From contig NZ_QDKG01000004.1 of assembly GCF_003076635.1 (NCBI RefSeq), forward strand, positions 62,001 to 126,000: a stretch of DNA of 64,000 nt. Reading direction: 5' to 3'. Below, piece by piece: positions 1 through 8,490 of the stretch (the stretch's first letter is position 1; each line of letters starts with the position of its first letter). The stretch comes from Sphingobacterium corticibacter. GTDB taxonomy: Bacteria; Bacteroidota; Bacteroidia; Sphingobacteriales; Sphingobacteriaceae. Made by a program: the position numbers and the translations under genes. The notes under the pieces were generated by a model. It searched no databases. It was not told where the DNA came from and saw only the letters and a program-made list of their open reading frames with translations.

Positions 1-2014
1 TGACTGGTTGCATCATCTGCTTCATATACCAATCTGAGCTAAGTAAACTTAAGTTGACCACGCGCACATCGGTTCGGAAACCCTCTACCTCTTGCACGTA
101 CCAGAGCGGATACGTATCATTATCCCCGTAAGTGAATAGGATCGCGTTCGGCGCACAGGACTCCAAATAATTTTTGGCCATGTCGCGCGCTAAGTATTTT
201 TCCGAACGATCGTGATCGTCCCAGTTTTGGCTCGCTAATAAAACGGGCGCTCCCAATAGCGCAACACCTACCGCGATATAACCTGCGGTTTTTGGATTGA
301 CCTTTTTAGAGAGGAACTCAGCAATACCGATTACCCCAAAACCAATCCAGATACAGAAGGCATAAAACGAGCCTGCATAGGCATAATCACGTTCACGCGG
401 TTGCAAAGGCGTTTGATTCAGATAAAGCACGATGGCTAATCCGGTGAAGAAAAACAACAAACCTACGACACCAGCATCGCGCTGCTTATACTTAAAGTGC
501 CAGATCGCACCGATCAAGCCTAGTATCAACGGCAAAAAGAAATAGGTATTGCGCGCTGAATTTTCTAATTCGGAAGTTGGCAAATCGTACTGACCACCTA
601 AACGCATATTGTCGATGGGCTTGATTCCGGAAATCCAATTCCCTTCAGTAAATGAGGTATGTCCTTGAATATCATTTTGGCGACCGACAAAGTTCCACAT
701 GAAATAACGGCTGTACATGTGACCGATCTGATAGCCGAAGAAAAATTTCAAGTTATCAGCCATCGTTGGCTGCTCATCAGGACCTAAGCCCAAAAAGTCT
801 CTGTACACTTGTACGTGTGGACCTCGCTCAGAATAGATACGTGGAAAAATCGTTTCTCTGTCATAGCTGTACTTCATCTTGGTACGCGCCACGACATAGC
901 GATCGCCATCTTTGCGGTATACTTTTCCTGCTTCGAATACGTCGGTTGGTTTGGCATCAAAATACTTGCCTTTCAACAAAGGTTCATCGCCGTATTGTTC
1001 GCGGTTTAAATAGCTTAAGAATGTAAATGCGTTATCTGGATCACTATTGTTGAGGGATGGATTGGCCTTTGCACGAATCACGATCATCGCGAAAGAGCTG
1101 TATCCGAATAGGATAAATCCTAAAGATACTAAGGCAATATTTAAGATAGGCTTGGCAGCTTTCGCAGAATACCAGATACCGTAGATTAATGCTCCGATGA
1201 CTACGATGGCAAAAAATGCTGCTCCCGTACCAAAACCCATACCTAAGCTGTTCACAAAGAACAAATCGAAATAAGCGGCAAATTTGATCGAAAACTGAAT
1301 AACGCCCCACAATACGAACGCTAATATCAAGACTCCGATGGATAATGCTTTAACGACACCTTTGGTGGTGACTTGCTGTGTACGTCTAAAATAGATCACC
1401 AATGCGATAGCTGGAATCACCAATAAATTCAGCAAATGCACGGCAATCGAAAGGCCCATGATGTAGGCAATCAGGATCAACCAACGATCTGCTCCCGGTT
1501 CGTCTGCAACGGCTTCCCATTTCAAGATAGCCCAGAATACGACCGCAGTACATAAAGAAGACATGGCATAAACCTCTGATTCTACGGCCGAAAACCAGAA
1601 TGTATCTGAGAAGGTGTAGGCCAACGCACCAACAACACCTGCACCCATAATACGCACTAAAGCGATAGCGGAAATTTCTTGATCTTGATACGAACGCGTG
1701 TAGATTTTGCGCGCTAAAGCGGTGATGCTCCAGAAAAGGAATAGAATGGTCAATCCGCTACATACGGCCGAACCGATGTTCATCCAGAATGCGATGCGCG
1801 TAGTATCGCCCATGGCTAGATTGGAGAATAGGTTTTGGATCATCAAAAATAATGGTGCTCCGGGCTGGTGTACAATCTGCATTTTGTAAGCAGATGCTAT
1901 AAACTCGCCTGTATCCCACCAGCTCGTTGTGCGCTCGGCAGTCAATACATAGGTAAGCGTCGCTATGACTGCACATAACCAACCCAACCAATTATTAATT
2001 TTACTATAGTTCAT
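1..2014 (-). CDS. DUF2723 family multi-pass membrane protein (3' end outside window)
   Basis: An uninterrupted minus-strand frame runs from ATG at 2014 to the left edge, giving about 671 residues without a stop. After a first membrane segment it carries the family's N-terminal signature WWDTGEFIASAYKMQIVHQP followed by PGAPLFLMI, then many hydrophobic segments. Near the left edge it has the soluble-domain signature RTDVRVVNLSLLSSDWY. Both are typical of DUF2723 proteins, large Bacteroidota inner-membrane proteins thought to be GT-C-like, lipid-dependent glycosyltransferases; that activity is family inference. The complete protein is probably around 1,000 residues or more, so the C-terminal part is missing here. 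No clear promoter was identified; the start lies 260 bp from the oppositely oriented tRNA gene. Confidence 0.9.
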   Translation of the reverse strand, partial: MNYSKINNWLGWLCAVIATLTYVLTAERTTSWWDTGEFIASAYKMQIVHQPGAPLFLMIQNLFSNLAMGDTTRIAFWMNIGSAVCSGLTILFLFWSITALARKIYTRSYQDQEISAIALVRIMGAGVVGALAYTFSDTFWFSAVESEVYAMSSLCTAVVFWAILKWEAVADEPGADRWLILIAYIMGLSIAVHLLNLLVIPAIALVIYFRRTQQVTTKGVVKALSIGVLILAFVLWGVIQFSIKFAAYFDLFFVNSLGMGFGTGAAFFAIVVIGALIYGIWYSAKAAKPILNIALVSLGFILFGYSSFAMIVIRAKANPSLNNSDPDNAFTFLSYLNREQYGDEPLLKGKYFDAKPTDVFEAGKVYRKDGDRYVVARTKMKYSYDRETIFPRIYSERGPHVQVYRDFLGLGPDEQPTMADNLKFFFGYQIGHMYSRYFMWNFVGRQNDIQGHTSFTEGNWISGIKPIDNMRLGGQYDLPTSELENSARNTYFFLPLILGLIGAIWHFKYKQRDAGVVGLLFFFTGLAIVLYLNQTPLQPRERDYAYAGSFYAFCIWIGFGVIGIAEFLSKKVNPKTAGYIAVGVALLGAPVLLASQNWDDHDRSEKYLARDMAKNYLESCAPNAILFTYGDNDTYPLWYVQEVEGFRTDVRVVNLSLLSSDWYMKQMMQPV

Positions 2015-2202
2015 ATCCTATGATGAGATTATTTTTTGCGTTTTCGCTTCGAAAATAAGGATTAGTCCTCTATAAAAGAATTTATATAGCATTTTTTAAC
2101 TGTTTGGCCCCTGATGAGGGCTTACCAGCACTACCCCACTCGCGGCATGAAAATTTATTCATTTGGTAATCAAGGTAGATACAAAAAAATAGAAAGAATA
2201 AT

Positions 2203-2233
2203 TTTGGACAAATGAAAAAACGCTCTATATTTG
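2203..2233 (+). promoter_or_regulatory. Promoter of tRNA-Gln
   Basis: TTTG at 2203-2206 and TATATTTG at 2226-2233 are separated by exactly 19 nt, a textbook Bacteroidota primary-sigma promoter. The tRNA starts about 41 nt downstream. Confidence 0.8.
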
Positions 2234-2274
2234 CATCATCAAAACAAAGGAACACCTCCTTAACCTTGATAGCT

Positions 2275-2345
2275 TGCCCGATAGTATAAGGGTAGTACGA
2301 CAGTTTTTGGTACTGTTTGTCTTGGTTCGAATCCAGGTCGGGCAA
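2275..2345 (+). tRNA. tRNA-Gln (anticodon TTG)
   Basis: A complete 71-nt cloverleaf can be folded by eye. The acceptor stem TGCCCGA pairs with TCGGGCA, the discriminator is A2345, the anticodon stem ACAGT/ACTGT encloses the loop TTTTGGT with anticodon TTG, and the T-arm has the TTCGAAT loop. CCA is not encoded. The gene has its own promoter and a strong terminator directly after it, so it is a stand-alone unit. Confidence 0.97.
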
Positions 2346-2346
2346 C

Positions 2347-2386
2347 AAAAAGTTGAGTTTGTAAGAACTCAACTTTTTGTTTTTTA
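2347..2386 (+). terminator. Rho-independent terminator of tRNA-Gln
   Basis: A perfect 13-bp stem (2347-2359 with 2366-2378) with a 6-nt loop is followed by a T-rich tail. It starts one base after the discriminator region, so it may also guide 3' processing. Confidence 0.85.
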
Positions 2387-2419
2387 TAGCCATTTTATCC
2401 TTCCATTTCCTTCGAGTTT

Positions 2420-2453
2420 TTTGTGACTATTAAAAAACATTTATCTAACTTTG
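2420..2453 (+). promoter_or_regulatory. Promoter of prs
   Basis: TTTG at 2420-2423 and TAACTTTG at 2446-2453 are 22 nt apart, within the usual range. The start codon of prs is 46 nt downstream of the -7 box. Confidence 0.6.
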
Positions 2454-2499
2454 ACTCCCGATAACTTTCAAGCGCAAGACAGATAAAACATACTATACC

Positions 2500-3453
2500 A
2501 TGCCTTTGCAATTCAATACCGTAAAATTATTCGCCGGTTCGGGATCTCTCGAACTCGCCGACAAAATTTCTAAAAGCTACGGTAAACCTCTCGGAGACGT
2601 TACCGTATCCGAATTCTCTGATGGCGAAATTCAGCCCTTTTACAATGAATCTGTACGTGGTAGCGACGTCTTTATCGTACAATCCACCAATCAGCCCAAT
2701 GACAATCTGATAGAGCTTCTTTTGATGATCGATGCCGCAAAACGTGCCTCTGCTCATTACATTACTGCTGTTGTGCCCTATTTTGGCTACGCCAGACAGG
2801 ATCGTAAAGACAAGCCACGTGTAGCGATCGGCGCCAAATTAATGGCAAATCTGGTAACAGCGGCTGGTGCACACCGCATCATGACCATGGATTTGCATGC
2901 CGCCCAGATTCAAGGCTTTTTCGACATTCCAGTAGATCACTTAGATGGCGCCATCATCTTTGTGCCGTACATCAAATCGCTTGACCTACCAAATCTAACG
3001 ATTGCGTCACCAGATATGGGTGGCTCGTACCGAGCACGTACTTTTGCAAAATATTTCAATGCAGAGGTCATCATCTGTGACAAACGCCGTAAGCGTGCCA
3101 ATGAGATCGAATCCATGTCGATCATCGGTGATGTGACCGGACAAGATGTGGTACTAATTGATGATATCTGTGACACCGCAGGTACGTTATCGAAAGCCGC
3201 AGCCTTGATCATGGAAAACGGTGCAAATTCTGTACGCGCAGTATGTACGCATGCCGTACTTTCTGGTAAGGCTTACGAAACGATTGAAAACTCTGTTTTG
3301 ACAGAAATGATCGTCAGTGATACCATCCAATTGCACCCTGAAAAAAAACACTTGTGCAGCAAAATCAAAGTCCTTTCTACAGATAAACTATTTGCTGGAG
3401 CTATTAGAAATGTGAATGAGCACGGGTCTATCTCCGGATTATTTGATATTTAA
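2500..3453 (+). CDS. prs: Ribose-phosphate pyrophosphokinase
   Basis: This 317-residue protein matches the full length of class I PRPP synthetases, which make phosphoribosyl pyrophosphate from ribose 5-phosphate and ATP for purine, pyrimidine, His, Trp and NAD synthesis in the cytosol. Visible signatures are the ATP region with DRKDKPR, the DLHAAQIQGFFDIPVDHLDG segment that includes the metal-binding loop, and the PRPP-binding loop VVLIDDICDTAGTL. The gene is monocistronic, between its own promoter and a strong terminator. The purine genes purK and purE lie far away at the right end of the window. Confidence 0.96.
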   Translation: MPLQFNTVKLFAGSGSLELADKISKSYGKPLGDVTVSEFSDGEIQPFYNESVRGSDVFIVQSTNQPNDNLIELLLMIDAAKRASAHYITAVVPYFGYARQDRKDKPRVAIGAKLMANLVTAAGAHRIMTMDLHAAQIQGFFDIPVDHLDGAIIFVPYIKSLDLPNLTIASPDMGGSYRARTFAKYFNAEVIICDKRRKRANEIESMSIIGDVTGQDVVLIDDICDTAGTLSKAAALIMENGANSVRAVCTHAVLSGKAYETIENSVLTEMIVSDTIQLHPEKKHLCSKIKVLSTDKLFAGAIRNVNEHGSISGLFDI

Positions 3454-3471
3454 AACTTAATTTGAACATAT

Positions 3472-3516
3472 ACAAAGGCGATGCAAAGAATATCTTTGCA
3501 TCGCCTTTGTCTTTAT
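3472..3516 (+). terminator. Terminator after prs
   Basis: A perfect 18-bp inverted repeat (3472-3489 and 3493-3510) with a 3-nt loop, then CTTTAT. It is one of the longest perfect stems in the window. Confidence 0.8.
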
Positions 3517-3549
3517 AATGGTTTCACACTTCCCATTTGCGCCAGCATA

Positions 3550-3580
3550 TTGCAGATTATAAAATAATTAAATATCTTTG
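3550..3580 (+). promoter_or_regulatory. Promoter of the L25 gene
   Basis: TTG at 3550-3552, 20 nt spacer, then TATCTTTG at 3573-3580 followed by C. It leaves a short AT-rich leader before ATG 3606 and excludes the upstream in-frame ATG at 3537 as a start. Confidence 0.7.
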
Positions 3581-3605
3581 CACCTCAAATTTTAACAAAT
3601 TAAAC

Positions 3606-4202
3606 ATGAAATCAATTGCTATTAGCGGTTCTGTAAGACAGAACGTAGGGAAAAGAGATGCAAAGGAATTGCGTTACGAGGGAAATATCCCTGCAGTTCT
3701 TTATGGAGGTAAAGAGCAAACTCACCTTTCTGTATCCGCAGCTGATTTGAAATCTGCTCTTTATACTGCTGACGTAGTATTCATCGAATTAGATATCGAT
3801 GGTAAGAAAACAAGAGCGATCGTTCAAGAAGCACAATTCCACCCGTTGACAGACCAAGTTACTCACGTAGACTTCTTGGAATTGTTTGACGACAAAGAAG
3901 TAACTGTAAGCATCCCTGTAACATTGACTGGTACTTCTCCAGGTGTGAAAATGGGTGGTAAATTAGTTCAAAAATTACGTAAACTACGCGTAAAAGCATT
4001 ACCTAACAACCTTCCTCAGTCTATCGAAGTTCCTATGGATGGCTTAGAAGTTGGTAAATCTTACCGTGTAAGACAAGTAGAATTGAAAGATGCGAAAGTA
4101 TTGAACAATTCTGATGATACGATTGTATCTGTAATCATGTCTCGTGCATTGCGTCAAGCAGAGCAAGAAGCTGCTAAACAAGCTAAAGGCGGAAAAAAAT
4201 AA
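3606..4202 (+). CDS. rplY: Large ribosomal subunit protein bL25 (general stress protein Ctc type)
   Basis: The 198-residue protein has the two-domain Ctc architecture. The N-terminal 5S rRNA-binding L25 domain is about residues 1-90 (motifs GNIPAVLYGG and VDFLELFDDKEV) and the C-terminal TL5-like beta domain is about 95-180. The tail is rich in Ala, Gln and Lys. I chose ATG 3606 because the frame upstream to 3537 covers the promoter and the family starts with MKSIAISG-like sequence. The downstream neighbour is pth, as in many bacteria, but a terminator separates them here. Confidence 0.94.
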   Translation: MKSIAISGSVRQNVGKRDAKELRYEGNIPAVLYGGKEQTHLSVSAADLKSALYTADVVFIELDIDGKKTRAIVQEAQFHPLTDQVTHVDFLELFDDKEVTVSIPVTLTGTSPGVKMGGKLVQKLRKLRVKALPNNLPQSIEVPMDGLEVGKSYRVRQVELKDAKVLNNSDDTIVSVIMSRALRQAEQEAAKQAKGGKK

Positions 4203-4223
4203 GCTAAGCACACACTAAGCTTC

Positions 4224-4258
4224 AAAAGGCATCGATTATCGATGCCTTTTGTCTTTTA
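4224..4258 (+). terminator. Terminator after the L25 gene
   Basis: A 12-bp stem (4224-4235 with 4241-4252) with loop ATTAT, followed by a T-rich stretch. Confidence 0.75.
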
Positions 4259-4301
4259 AGAGAGCCTTGGTACAATCTGAGTTAATTTATATTTTTACCG
4301 C

Positions 4302-4865
4302 ATGAACTATCTTATCGTTGGTCTGGGAAATATCGGACGCGAATATGCTGACACAAGACACAATATTGGATTTATGGTAGCCGATGAACTGGCTAATCAA
4401 GCTGGTACCACGTGGTCGACCTTAAAATACGCTTATTACACAGAATTCAGACAACGCGGACACAATGTATACGTGATCAAGCCGACTACCTACATGAATC
4501 TCAGTGGCAAAGCCGTCAATTACTGGATGCACGCCCTGAAAGTTCCGAAACAGAATATTTTGGTGATTGTAGATGATTTGGCGATTCCATTCGGATCACT
4601 TCGCATCAAACCAAAAGGTAGTGCCGCTGGACACAATGGCTTGAAATCAATTGAACAGCTTTGTGGCGGACAAGATTATCCACGCTTGAAGTTTGGGATT
4701 AGTGATAATTATCCAAAAGGCAGACAAGTAGATTATGTACTCGGCCCATTTGATGCCGATGAATCCAAAACATTACCTGCGCTGATCGAGCATAGCGTCA
4801 AGATGGTACACAGTTTTGTCAATATCGGCATTGAGCTCACGATGACCAACCTCAATACCAAATAA
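4302..4865 (+). CDS. pth: Peptidyl-tRNA hydrolase
   Basis: This 187-residue enzyme recycles peptidyl-tRNAs that drop off the ribosome. The bacterial Pth fold is recognisable from NYLIVGLGNIGREYADTRHN (substrate Asn and catalytic His in TRHNIGF), the KPTTYMNLSG motif, and the VDDLAIPFGSLRIKPKGSAAGHNGLKS region. A TATATTTT box at 4288-4295 ends only 6 nt before the ATG, so the mRNA may have almost no leader. It follows the L25 gene with a terminator between them. Confidence 0.96.
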   Translation: MNYLIVGLGNIGREYADTRHNIGFMVADELANQAGTTWSTLKYAYYTEFRQRGHNVYVIKPTTYMNLSGKAVNYWMHALKVPKQNILVIVDDLAIPFGSLRIKPKGSAAGHNGLKSIEQLCGGQDYPRLKFGISDNYPKGRQVDYVLGPFDADESKTLPALIEHSVKMVHSFVNIGIELTMTNLNTK

Positions 4866-4866
4866 T

Positions 4867-4897
4867 AAAAAATCCGCTGCTAGAGCGGATTTTTTTA
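4867..4897. terminator. Bidirectional terminator between pth and the S9 peptidase gene
   Basis: A 12-bp stem (4867-4878 with 4884-4895), with A-runs on the left and T-runs on the right, sits between two convergent genes and can serve both. Confidence 0.8.
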
Positions 4898-4904
4898 TGT
4901 GATG

Positions 4905-7310
4905 CTATTTCTTATTCTTAACGTATTTTTCTAACCATTGATCCATCTCCCACAAGGTGTGCATAATAGATTCTTTGGCGCGATAACCGTGAAACTCTTT
5001 CGGTAGGAACACCAAACGTGTGGTACCTCCGTGTCCTTTAATCGCATTGTAGAAACGCTCCGACTGAATAGGGAAAGTTCCCGAGTTTTCATCATCCATC
5101 CCATGAATAAATAAGATAGGTGTTTTGATTTTGTCTGCATAGCTAAATGGCGACATGGTTTTGTAAACCTCTGGCGCTTGCCAATAGGTGCGCTCTTCGG
5201 CTTGAAATCCAAATGGCGTAAAGGTACGATTGTACGCACCACTACGTGCTAAGCCTGCGGCAAACAAATCTGTATGCGCTAATAAATTGGCCGTCATAAA
5301 TGCGCCATACGAGTGACCACCTACGCCAACGCGTTTGCGATCTACATATCCTGCGTCAGAAAGGTAATTGATCGCTGCTTCGGCATTCGCCTGTAATTGC
5401 GGCACGAAAGTATCATTCGGCTCTGCCGTCCCCTCGCCTACGATCGGCATATCGGCATTATCCAAAATAGCGTAACCTCTATTGACCCAATAAATCGGCG
5501 ATCCCCAAGAAATACGTGTAAAACGATATGGCGAACCTTTTACTTGGCTGGCAGCATCCGCCGTTTTAAATTCGCGAGGATAAGCCCACATCAACAACGG
5601 CAATGGCCCATCAGATTTTTGATAGCCTTTTGGTAAATATAATGTACCAGTCAGATTCAAACCATCTTTACGCGGATACGAAAGCTGTTGCTTCTGCACG
5701 CCTTCAAAAGAAGGATAAGGATTGGTAAAGTGCGTAATTGGTGTCATCTTGCGGGACTTCAACGCCACACGCTGATAGTTAGGGACTTCCGTTTGCGATT
5801 CGCGAGAGATAATCAACGTACCATCATTCTTGAAAGAAACCGGACTTTCGTACCATTCACCACGCGAACGGAACAAGGTATCTTTTTGTCCGCTCATCAA
5901 ATTCCATTTCAACAAGAATGGACGATCGCCTTCGGGAGATGCTCCATCGGAAGTCGTGAAAACGATTGGCGTCTTTCCTTTATCTGTAAGAATAACGGAA
6001 CGATGAAAATCATTGTCCGTTAGGACAAAACGACCCGGATCCGCATAAGCATCTTCCGAGGAGCGTTCTTCAATGACTTTAATCTCTTGGCCATCTTTAC
6101 TAGAGATCAAACTGTTTTTCACGCGTCTATTCGCGCGCCAGCGCTCAGAAAGTACGGCATAATCGTTAGCAAACCACGTGATTCCACCGTAACGCAATGT
6201 TGTTTTAGCAAATTGAACCGGCGCAGCCGTGAACGGCGCAGCCAATTGCAACACTTCGTCACGAAAAGGCACTTCAGTGCGGCTATTCCCTTCGTCCAGC
6301 GCGTTTGCCCAATACACTGTGGCAGGCTGATCTGCTCGCCACGCAAAACTACGATAACCGGGAACGGTTGAATCAAATCCCAATGGGACGCTTTCGGCTA
6401 GTGGCGCAGTGTATAATGCTTTCACCACAGCGCCGGATTGATCAAGAATATCGATTTGATATGGGAATGAACCAACGGATACCAAGTAAGAATAGGGTTT
6501 CTTGATCGTCGTGGCCATCAGGTATTTTCCGTCTGGAGATTTAGACACATTTCTATAAATAGCGGGAGCCGCAATATCTTTCACTTGGCCATCCAGTTGC
6601 ACTTCAGCAAGTTGTGCTTGGAGATAATAATCGAAAAGGCGAACATCAGACTCATTGCGTAACAAGTTTTGATATGTACGCGATGGCGCTGCTTTGCCTA
6701 AATTCTCTTGTACTACTGGACCTGTTGGCGTCAGACTTGCCGTAGGTGCTGCTCCACGCTCTGGAATGCGAAGCACATATAGCGAAGAATTATCTTTCCA
6801 AAACGCGCTAGCGCCCATAATATCATTGACGAAGAAATCGCCGACACGCTGTGCTTGATAGGTCGCCAGATCGATCACCCAAAGGCTCACGCCGTCCGTT
6901 GCGGCATTCAGAAATGCTAGTTTGGTTTCATCGGCATTAAATTGCAGATTACTGATGCGCGGATTGGTGGGAAGTCCGGTAATATCATGCACCTCGTTGG
7001 ATTTTAAATCTTGCAATTGAATGCCAGCGTAGCTGACTCCACCAATAGAGGTAGAATTACTGGGATTGATACGTAAACCTGCCAGACCAATGATCGGCTG
7101 CGCGGCATCCTCAATCGTGATAAAATCTGGACGCTCCAGTAAAAGCATTTTGTCGCCTTGCCGATTGAATTGTACTGCTGGTGTATTTTTTGCTTCCAGC
7201 AATTCTAAGATTTCGGCTGGCGGCTTTTGATAAGTAAGGTTTTCTTGCGCCTGGCTTTGGAACACGCCTGAAACCACAAGAAATAGGGGCAGTAAAGAAA
7301 TTTTATGCAT
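4905..7310 (-). CDS. Secreted S9 family prolyl oligopeptidase-type serine peptidase
   Basis: From ATG 7310 the protein is about 801 residues. It has a signal peptide (MHKISLLPLFLVVSGVFQSQ), a long beta-rich N-terminal region expected to form a propeller, and a C-terminal alpha/beta-hydrolase domain. The nucleophile is in GGHSYGAF (about S667), followed by the Asp in HGMDDEN (about D740) and the His in KEFHGYR (about H774). The arrangement resembles the glutamyl endopeptidase-like S9D branch more than classic POP or DPP4, but I place the subfamily only tentatively. A GTG at 7316 would add two residues; the ATG seems more natural. The product probably degrades peptides in the periplasm. Confidence 0.9.
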   Translation of the reverse strand: MHKISLLPLFLVVSGVFQSQAQENLTYQKPPAEILELLEAKNTPAVQFNRQGDKMLLLERPDFITIEDAAQPIIGLAGLRINPSNSTSIGGVSYAGIQLQDLKSNEVHDITGLPTNPRISNLQFNADETKLAFLNAATDGVSLWVIDLATYQAQRVGDFFVNDIMGASAFWKDNSSLYVLRIPERGAAPTASLTPTGPVVQENLGKAAPSRTYQNLLRNESDVRLFDYYLQAQLAEVQLDGQVKDIAAPAIYRNVSKSPDGKYLMATTIKKPYSYLVSVGSFPYQIDILDQSGAVVKALYTAPLAESVPLGFDSTVPGYRSFAWRADQPATVYWANALDEGNSRTEVPFRDEVLQLAAPFTAAPVQFAKTTLRYGGITWFANDYAVLSERWRANRRVKNSLISSKDGQEIKVIEERSSEDAYADPGRFVLTDNDFHRSVILTDKGKTPIVFTTSDGASPEGDRPFLLKWNLMSGQKDTLFRSRGEWYESPVSFKNDGTLIISRESQTEVPNYQRVALKSRKMTPITHFTNPYPSFEGVQKQQLSYPRKDGLNLTGTLYLPKGYQKSDGPLPLLMWAYPREFKTADAASQVKGSPYRFTRISWGSPIYWVNRGYAILDNADMPIVGEGTAEPNDTFVPQLQANAEAAINYLSDAGYVDRKRVGVGGHSYGAFMTANLLAHTDLFAAGLARSGAYNRTFTPFGFQAEERTYWQAPEVYKTMSPFSYADKIKTPILFIHGMDDENSGTFPIQSERFYNAIKGHGGTTRLVFLPKEFHGYRAKESIMHTLWEMDQWLEKYVKNKK

Positions 7311-7347
7311 AATCACTCTGATTGTGTTGTTAGTTACTGCAATCTAT

Positions 7348-7376
7348 CAAAAATATATTGATATGCCCCTTTGCAA
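7348..7376 (-). promoter_or_regulatory. Promoter of the S9 peptidase gene
   Basis: On the minus strand, TTG (7374-7376) and TATTTTTG (7348-7355) are 18 nt apart, about 37 nt upstream of the start codon. Confidence 0.6.
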
Positions 7377-7497
7377 CCAATTCTTTACTTGACCTCATCG
7401 CAGAGGTCTTTAGTTTATTTTTCCCTTATTTAGTAAATTAAAGGTATATTTACGGTTTCACATCACATTAATAACACCTATTGGGGAACGTCATCAT

Positions 7498-8439
7498 ATG
7501 AAAGATACTTTTAATTTACTATTGACGCTGCTTTTTGCATGCATTGTATTATCCAGTTGTCAGAAAGAGCAAGAGCTGGAAGATGCCGAAAGTAAAATGA
7601 ACATTGTATTTTTTGAAGATGACATTCCCGTCCGAGGCATGGTGAAGTCAAACTACAATCAAGATCATTGTGGACAGTTGCGCATTGTCACGGCAATACA
7701 GGAAAACGAAAATAGTTCTGCTGAACTTGCTATTACTGTATTAACCAATGGTGCTATAGCAAACGTGACATATAAAACGATCCGATCCTCAGAATCCGAA
7801 CGCTATGAAGCGCCTAACATGGAAGTTGGAAGGTATTTTACGGTACAGAATTTTAACTATGATCAATCAACCAAAAACTTGTACTTTGATTTTGAAGGAA
7901 CAGTATATACCGACAGTACAAATTCAAAGCAAATCCGTGGGAAAGTAAATGTAGCTTCAGTGAAGCAAACGGATTGTACCAGTGTTATTTTCGAGGCGCG
8001 CAGTATTAGCGAAGATTTCGAATTTTCTACACTATCCTCTAATGCCACACGGTTTAATTCTGGGCCAACAAGCCCACCAGACTACGAACTTTTCAGGCAC
8101 CACAGTTTCTCGACTAGTGGTCAATATTTAAGTCTTCAAATGGCAAAAGATATTTCCGAACTACAAGGTGAGAAAATTGATTTCAAATCTGATGATGAAT
8201 ACTATCGAGTAATCTATGCCGAGTATTATGGGCCAATGATCTTTGGCAGCAATAGCTACTCATCAATACAAGAATATTGGAAATATTATCAAACAGAGGG
8301 AACGATAGACATATTTCAAAAATATGCTGGTGCAAAAGAGGACAAAATTCACCAAGGTAGCATCACGATGGATATTTTAGATGAGGGCACGGTGTATAAG
8401 AAAGGAGTTGTGATACCGTTTGAAGCCTCATCTTTGTAA
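7498..8439 (+). CDS. Predicted lipoprotein of unknown function
   Basis: The 313-residue product starts with a lipoprotein signal peptide: KD at the start, a hydrophobic core, and the lipobox VLSSC with Cys21. After lipidation the mature part begins QKEQELEDAE. I recognise no domain in the rest. It is polar, with only two further cysteines in the part I read (HCGQ and TDCTS, possibly a pair), and predicted mainly beta. It is flanked by unrelated genes. The base composition looks more AT-rich than the surrounding housekeeping genes. Function unknown; surface-anchored is the only safe statement. Confidence 0.75.
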   Translation: MKDTFNLLLTLLFACIVLSSCQKEQELEDAESKMNIVFFEDDIPVRGMVKSNYNQDHCGQLRIVTAIQENENSSAELAITVLTNGAIANVTYKTIRSSESERYEAPNMEVGRYFTVQNFNYDQSTKNLYFDFEGTVYTDSTNSKQIRGKVNVASVKQTDCTSVIFEARSISEDFEFSTLSSNATRFNSGPTSPPDYELFRHHSFSTSGQYLSLQMAKDISELQGEKIDFKSDDEYYRVIYAEYYGPMIFGSNSYSSIQEYWKYYQTEGTIDIFQKYAGAKEDKIHQGSITMDILDEGTVYKKGVVIPFEASSL

Positions 8440-8490
8440 AAGCACATATCCGTAGTTTCGCGACAAAAATACGGTCGCTTTCAGATTCTT

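Noticed and set aside
2106..2155. CTGATGA followed 31 nt later by GAAA, resembling a hammerhead ribozyme core
   Set aside because: The bases next to the two motifs do not pair as stem II, and stems I and III are missing.
2082..2393. 103-codon minus-strand frame over the tRNA-Gln gene
   Set aside because: It is antisense to the tRNA and its promoter and terminator; such frames are spurious.
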